Below are positions 58,001-64,000 of a DNA stretch of 64,000 nucleotides, in pieces; positions within the stretch are counted from its first letter, which is position 1; the number at the start of each line of letters is the position of its first letter. The notes under the pieces were generated by a model. The model was not told the origin of the DNA. It worked only from the letters and a program-made list of their open reading frames with translations, and did no database searches. Source of the stretch: Blastobasis lacticolella (Eukaryota > Arthropoda > Insecta > Lepidoptera > Blastobasidae); NCBI GenBank assembly GCA_905147135.1, contig LR990041.1, positions 19,777,907-19,841,906 of the forward strand, given 5' to 3'. The translations under genes and the position numbers were made by a program.

Positions 58001-59444
58001 TTTTCCTTTGCGTGCTAATTTTTTCTGACGAAATCCTAAACGGGCCAGGATTTTCAATATTCGACGAAATATAGGTATTTCGTTAATGAAATAAAAATAT
58101 CCTAGGTAATTATAAGTCTGAAAAACACATTAATGTGACGCAACATAAGTATGGAACTGTTGTTACTGCTTATTTTCGTAAAAAAGGTTGTCACCAGCCC
58201 ATTCTTCATTTAATGGTCGCGGGCCGGATTTCAACCATTCTTCGACCGGAGATGGCCCGTGGGACGTAGTTTTCCCATTCCTGCTTTAGTATAACCGCGT
58301 TTGTTTTGCCACGTGGCGTTATTCCCGCGAAAGTGGTGCGTCGCACCGCCATTTTCCTCGGCCAATATCCTCAAGGTGCATCCGCACCTAAACACCCGTT
58401 AATTTCGAAGGTGATCAGATGGGCCAAAACCCCGAGGCTATCGTTATCAGCTGATTAGAACGGCGCGGGTTTTCCGACGGGGAAACCGCTCAACAGGCCT
58501 TCGGCCACGTGAGATTGTTGTAGATAAACAACAATACTACGCCGTAAAGCCAAATGCAAATACCGACCAGAGAGGCAATTCATTGCGTGCACAAAGGGCC
58601 ATTGAGCAACGATAATAGAAAATGTTTTGAAAACTAAACATTGTCTATGATACTTCATTGGCAAATGGCAAAATAGAAGTTATATTTAGCAAGATTCAGC
58701 ATACTATTAACAACGGAAAAACCATCAATCTCAAAGGCTAACAAATGAAAAACCTGATTTAATTTAACACATGCATGATGTCAATCAAACAGCCTAACGT
58801 TTATGATATTATTATTCGGAATAAAAACTGTGACGCACAAAAGATATCGATTTCAGAAATTGCGAAGCTAATTAAATACTTAAGTATATAAAAAAAAAAC
58901 CCAAAGAACGTAAGTTTACAGAAATGAGCCAACGAACTGCGTTATCTAAATATTTTTACACAATTAAGATAACGCACTGCCTAGTGCTGTGTACGCCTGA
59001 AATCCCGGGCTAATATTTACTTGGGGCGCGGGTCGTCCGTCATTCTATTTACCGAGAATGCTGCGTCGATATCCATTAACAAAGAAATAAGATGTATATG
59101 ATTCAACGGTTATCTTGCGGCAGCGGGTATTACGTTGTCGCTCGTGACGTCACACTGGTTTTTTTACATTAAACTTGGCGCGCATTTGACTGATGGTAAG
59201 TGACGATCCGGCCGAGGATGGTCTAGAAACAACCTACTCGCTTTTGCCTTGAAGAAGTCCAGATTGGGGAACACATTGGCGTTCCATAGCCGACTCGCTT
59301 TGGCTCGACCTACGGACCTAGGAAGGTCGTGGTTGTTCATCGTGGGCTGACTCACCTTGGCGTTGATGTCGGCGCCGTAGAACACCAGCGTCTGCAGCGC
59401 GGACCTATGCCCCGACCGCGCCGCTATGTGCACGCACGCCTGGC
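55001..59444 (-). CDS. cact: Ankyrin-repeat IkB family protein (cactus-like), last three coding exons
   Basis: Cactus retains Rel/NF-kB factors in the cytoplasm until Toll signalling degrades it. Exons 59356-59444, 56820-57059 and 55001-55084 join in phase with GT/AG sites. The first begins mid-codon, so more exons lie to the right. Visible parts are ankyrin stretches ACVHIAARSGHRSALQTLVF, GADINAK joined to EDMGGWTALHIAARRGD, and DYAGRTPRRLAV, the last repeats of an IkB-type domain. An acidic Ser/Asp-rich tail follows (EDSDDSDQDSDDE, then NDSDEGDSVEALFDKLKG), resembling the IkB PEST region. The stop is at 55001-55003. A different ankyrin protein remains possible because the N-terminus and its phosphorylation motif are not in the window. 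Confidence 0.72.
55375..55705 (-). repeat. Second tRNA-headed SINE family
   Basis: Read on the minus strand, a tRNA-like head (GGTTCCGGGTTCGATTCCCA, about 55645-55664, with an A-box-like GTGGTTTAGG near 55687) is followed by a body ending near 55375. A diverged body copy lies at 49080-49190. It lies in the last intron of the cactus-like gene. Confidence 0.65.
56616..56690 (+). mobile_element. LINE 3'-tail, same family as 36625-38350
   Basis: GGTTGCCTGGAAGAAATCGC, GCGATAAGGCCGCC and GCAATAAAGTGTTCATTCAT match the 3' end of the LINE at 38230-38345. Only the tail was copied. Confidence 0.8.
57060..59355. other. Intron of the cactus-like gene
   Basis: It contains the hAT-like MITE at 57985-58283. 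A short direct repeat (AGGTTCGGTTC and GTGGAATTGGA-like words) occurs at 57132 and 57229. No exon is evident. Confidence 0.45.
57985..58283. mobile_element. hAT-like MITE, 299 bp
   Basis: The ends CAGGGATAGGC and, mirrored, CAGGAATGGGAAAACTACG follow the common hAT pattern. The flanks CTCTAGCA and CTTTAGTA match at six of eight positions, a decayed 8-bp duplication. It is probably old. Confidence 0.65.
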
Positions 59445-62400
59445 CTGCAACAACCAATGACACACCATCAGACACATTTCAATTTTAACACCACCTATAT
59501 CCAAATATTCAGAGAAGATTTTTCGCTTTTATACCTACTAATTAGTTTAAGCAATATAATCATTTTGAACTATCGCGGTTATAATCACAAAATATGTTTG
59601 GGTATTCGTTAATCAAGGAACCCAGTGAAAACCCGTAAAATATATTTATAAATATGTAATCTTATGTACCTAATAGGTACAGTGTTCGGGTTTCTGCTTC
59701 GTTGATTCAGCAAAAGCCGTACAGGCATGGTCGAGAGCCATATAGCTCGCAGTTTCCTATCATGGGTTTTTCCTGCGGCCGCGGCCTTAAACAGCCTGTT
59801 AGCCAGCTCCGTGCGTGCGCACCTCGAATAACCTGTTTCATTCCGCGCCGAAGGATGACTGTCCTGCTACGTAACTTACATTAAATATCATCTGATCATA
59901 AGATATTATCGCTTTTGGCACCCGCAAAAGAGACAACAGTAAATGGCACAATCTCGGAGAGTTTTTGTTGGGCGTTCGGTCCGACGGTTACTGGGACGGC
60001 GTCAATGAATGTAGCAGAAAAAAGCTCAACGACCCTGACCACCATAACACAGTGACTCACGTCGCCGATAGATACCTATAAGGACGCACTAAAATTGGCA
60101 TATCCGGAAACACATGGACTGACGAATGAGAAGTAATACTGACGTGTGAAAATATCCCTGTCACGAGGTTAGATTTTTGAGTGCGATTGGTACAGTTTGT
60201 GGTTTTGTAGGGGCATCGAGCGGCGGCGGGTCTTCCTCATAGGTCACGGTGCGGCGGGCTGCCCCAGCGCCCACCCACCGACACTTCGACAATACCCATA
60301 ATTACTTTCCTAGATCGCAGCCGGATCTCGACACTCCTAAACCGCATAATAACCAACACGAAAAACCAATAATTTATTATAGATTTTTTATAACCTCATG
60401 ACGGAGCAACAATTTTAGCAAGTGCAGTTTGCGTCAGAGTCCGTAACACGATAAAGTCTGGAATGTTTTTGGCTGCCGTGCGCTATTTAACCAAATCTTG
60501 GAAAGTTGCCAACAAAGACGAGGGAATTGACGTGAACACCAAAACTAAGAATTATTAACCACGGTCTATGATACGCCGGTACGTGTCACCGCATTCAGGC
60601 CATGAAAAGACTCGTGTTCCCGATATAATGCTGCCTTCATTGTATTTGTAACATCACTCGAGGTTTCCGACTGGGGAAATACGTCTGGCACGCGCGGTCA
60701 TGTGACACGCGGCGGCCGCGGCGGACATTTGGACGCATGAAGGCAACAAGCGGCGTCTGGTCGTCGAATATCCAACTTACACCTACCTATTCGTTTGCGG
60801 TTCAAGGCAACTCCACACCTATAGCAGTAAATACAAAGGTTTGTATACAACCTTTGTTTCTAGTGATGAGGGTGTGGAGCTGCGCAGTAGGTAAATATTC
60901 GTATAGCGCGTTCCACGGTTTGCTCTCAAATTATCACATACCTACGTATGCAAACCATTTTGACAACAAGTTGGAACATTACCTATTTGCAAGAGTAGGT
61001 AATTGTATTCGCTCATTATGTTAGTAATTACGTTACGTGGCTATCAATAGTGATACCGCTGCAACTAGTTTCTTTCGTTCGCTTATCAATGTCAATTAAA
61101 CAAAAAACAAAGACCTTAGGTATGGATTTCTTTGATCCCCTCAATCGTATCGCCACCCACCACTGCAGCTTATGTTTGGCCAGGAATCAGAATCTACAGC
61201 GGTGGCCCAAAGAGCTACGGTAGTACGGTTTTTCGACACAAGACACGCCCGAGGACAGGCTAATACTGTCTTGGAACACGCAACTATAAATAGCTTAATA
61301 AGAAGTAATAGGTAGGCGTAGGAAGCCAAAAGAAAACGGAGTCAAAAAGACAAAAATGACGTTCGGTATGTATTATAAAGGCGATACCTACGTTTTAACG
61401 TGGCGTGTCGAAAAGAATCTGTAGATGTCGATATTATGTCGGGTGTGTACGTGAGGCCCCGCGCTCGAGCGGGGCGCGGGGGCCGCGGGCGGGCGATGGG
61501 GTTTTCCCAAGTATGCGGCGGCGGCGCGGCGAGCGGTTGCGCAAGCGCTGCCTCGCGTCCGCGCTCGCCTAATACGGGTTCCGTATTTTAGGATTAAACC
61601 AACTCTATAAATAAAGTCAAAATCGCTGGAACCAGTTCGGTCTCTCCAATTCGAATTTTGGCCTCGCAAGGGACTATTAATAACATGGCTGCACGTCACG
61701 CGGCTCGATCGCGCCGTGTCAGAGCGTGTGTTGCAACTATGTGGAGAACTCATTACGTTTTGCTGGGTTACGAATGTATTTTCCGTCTACTATGATATTG
61801 ATAATGTCATGACATATTTGCCCTATTCGTACATAATCTTACTAAGCGTTCCAACTGATACTGATATTTTATACGGTACGTTATGTACGTGCCTTATAGT
61901 TAGTAGTGTAGCTATCTACGTGTTAAAAGTATAATTACAATTTCCAATTCGCCAATAGATGTATCATAGTAATTAGGATATTAAAGAAAAACAACTCTAC
62001 CCAAAATATGAATAGGTTATAGGTGACGTCAGAGTTCACACTGCTTTGTGTAAACATTAAATATAGCAATTATGTAATTTACAAATACCAAAATAGATAC
62101 CTAACCATATAGGTAGATAACCCTGGTCATATCAGGCAGACCGGAAGCTTATTTGCCTATATGGTGGTATAAAAAAAAATAGGTAAAATAACAAAACAGT
62201 ATGGGCAATGAAAACAAATTTTTCTACAGGTAGCGGTTCTGAAATTCTCAACAATTCTTTACAAAGTTGGCGCAGAAGTTGGTTTATAACGTCGTACTTT
62301 TATTGTTAAGGTTGATGTCTGAGTAAATACGGAATTCCCTGGCATTGTCCGCGTACGGAGGAGTACGTACCTATGTCCCGGCCACGACCGAGGCGGACAG

Positions 62401-64000
62401 GTGGAAAACCCCACCAACGGGGCTCACTCGGCGTACGCAAACGCAATGCCTCGCACAACTTACCAGATAAAGACTAAGTGACCTTTTGCAAAGGCGCTTA
62501 AATGATTAATCCATTGGCACGCTCGCATGGAAAAGACTGGGAAAACGGTAATATGAAATATGTATGTACGAATGTAAATAAAATCGTGCATTTAACGTAC
62601 TAGGTATGACTGAATAACTATAGATGTGATCGTGAGTAAGTCTCAGACTGCATTCATCAGCAGCCCTATTTTTGAACCGCTCGGCTTGAGTCGAACGGTT
62701 TTCGATTTTGATTTTGAGCATGAAAATGACAATATTTTGATGCATGACGTTAATTTTGAATATTTTTGAACAGTTCGCTTTCACCTTCTTTTCAGTGTTG
62801 CAAATGTTATTTAAAAGATATTAAATATTGTCATTCCAAAACTCAACATTGAAAACCGTTCGAATCGACGCAAAAATAGAGCCCCAGGTCCAATATTACA
62901 AACGAGATCATTGTTTGTAGGAAGCAATCGTAGAAAATATTGTGTCACCGATAGAGCGGGCCTTGTGTCGTCCGGCAGTAATTAGCATAGTGTCTAAAAC
63001 CAGATATTTGTGATTTCCCAGAAATTCTGATCGGCTGCTCTATCTCGAATAAGTTTTTTATACTTATTGACGTAGACATATCCAAGGTTAAAGGTCTACA
63101 AACAGTGCACGCGATAATTAACAACCAATTGGTGTAACTGAAAGCGTGCAGAATGATCAACCGTGTCTCGTCTCGCAGAGAAAGTAGGTAAGTCGACGGT
63201 GGCTGCATGAGTAGCTCGCATTCGACGGGGCTCCGCGACCCGGCGGCATACTTTCCCAAGGGTTTTACCCAAAGACTCATTCGCAGCCCCTCATTGTCCA
63301 AGCTGTTCGTAGAACGCGACCGCTCGCTTAGGCACGCTCTGTGGTTTTCCTCGACAGCGTACCTGCAGTTGTTTACGCTCCTTTTGAATAGTTTGTATGT
63401 GTTTTCCTCCTTTTACCTCTTTTTCTGACACATCATGTCATCTCAGTTTAGCATTGGGTTTGTTTTTGAGGAAATCGTGGGTAATTGATTCATCAGATCA
63501 GTTTATAGCTGCATCATGTCGACGAGCGTATTAGCGCATGGAAAGCGCGTGCGTCTCGTACTGTAACCGTCTTATCCACGTATAGTCGGTCGGTTAGCGT
63601 ACCGCTCGGCGCGTACAATTGCTGGGGTATCCCAGCCGCTAGCAGGCTTTCACCGCGGCGGCGCGCGTTACGCGACCAGCTCTCGCCGAAATCACAATGA
63701 GCGGGAATACCCAGCTGCGTCTCACACGGCAACCGAGCCCCGGTAACACCTCGCCGCGGTACAGCGGCCGTTCGCGTTCGCTACTTTACGTAAGAGCGAG
63801 ACAAGAGCGAGCCATGTTAAGAAGCGTTGGGAAAACCGAAGACATAACTTCCTACCACACATACATAGGTGTCACAGATAACACACATACATATCTTATA
63901 CGGGGACCGGTTAATATCATTTTAATGTAAGTTTGCACAGGTAAGGAATACCGCGGCGCGGCGTGTCGGAGCCGAGGCAGCAGCGGAGCCGTAGTGGCAT
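59445..64000. other. Upstream intron or 5' region of the cactus-like gene
   Basis: I searched the minus strand for further ankyrin exons and recognised none. Several stretches are GC-rich (61440-61570, 63510-63800, 63950-64000) and could include a promoter. Open frames at 61388-61753 and 63514-63732 are compositionally driven and lack motifs. Confidence 0.4.
62661..62887. mobile_element. MITE with CTGGGGC-type ends, copy 2
   Basis: CAGCCCTATTTTTGAACCG at the left and AAAAATAGAGCCCCAG at the right correspond to copy 1 at 46745. Inner arms around CGAACGGTTTTCGAT and GAAAACCGTTCGAATCG pair. Confidence 0.75.

Noticed and set aside
61388..61753. GC-rich frames on both strands as an upstream cactus exon
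   Set aside because: No ankyrin pattern and overlapping frames on both strands; composition explains them.

Overview
The window is an insect nuclear genome segment, most likely lepidopteran: short spliced exons lie in long introns filled with LINEs, a tRNA-headed SINE and many small inverted-repeat (MITE-like) elements. There are no operons, CRISPR arrays or rRNA genes, and I found no convincing free-standing tRNA gene. I placed three host genes by joining exons whose reading phases agree.

(1) Left, minus strand, 5930-10647: the first five coding exons of the planar cell polarity effector fritz (WDPCP). The gene continues past the left edge, and its fifth intron appears to contain the nested transposons at 1-5290. 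(2) Centre, plus strand, 19677-39699: a complete four-exon sphingosine-1-phosphate phosphatase (Sgpp) encoding 416 residues, with all three PAP2-type lipid phosphatase motifs. Its 14 kb third intron holds most of the LINE debris. (3) Right, minus strand, 55001-59444: the last three coding exons of an ankyrin-repeat protein that looks like the IkB homologue cactus. Its 5' part lies beyond 64000. These genes do not form a pathway; they are simply neighbours.

Mobile elements dominate. 1-5290 is a Jockey-like LINE interrupted by a Penelope-like element (PLE) that has 602-bp inverted arms, hammerhead-like motifs and a 14-bp target duplication. 12335-19029 is a SINE split by a BEL/Pao LTR retrotransposon whose pol frame is open but whose 3' LTR is cut short. 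21413-22531 is a non-autonomous hAT with a perfect 8-bp duplication. 26045-28050, 28870-29385, 30915-33990 and 33985-35985 are decayed minus-strand LINEs. 36625-38350 is a 5'-truncated LINE with a 12-bp target duplication. Small TIR elements occur from 40 kb onward. 59445-64000 is upstream intron or promoter sequence of the cactus-like gene, in which I recognise only one MITE.

The most unusual structure is in Sgpp intron 2 (24180-24441). A 65-bp piece of the gene's own exon 2 and splice acceptor sits there in inverted orientation, between two copies of an 88-bp local sequence and next to an inverted local segment. This is the signature of serial template switching. I did not find a new multi-gene system; the novel material is structural.
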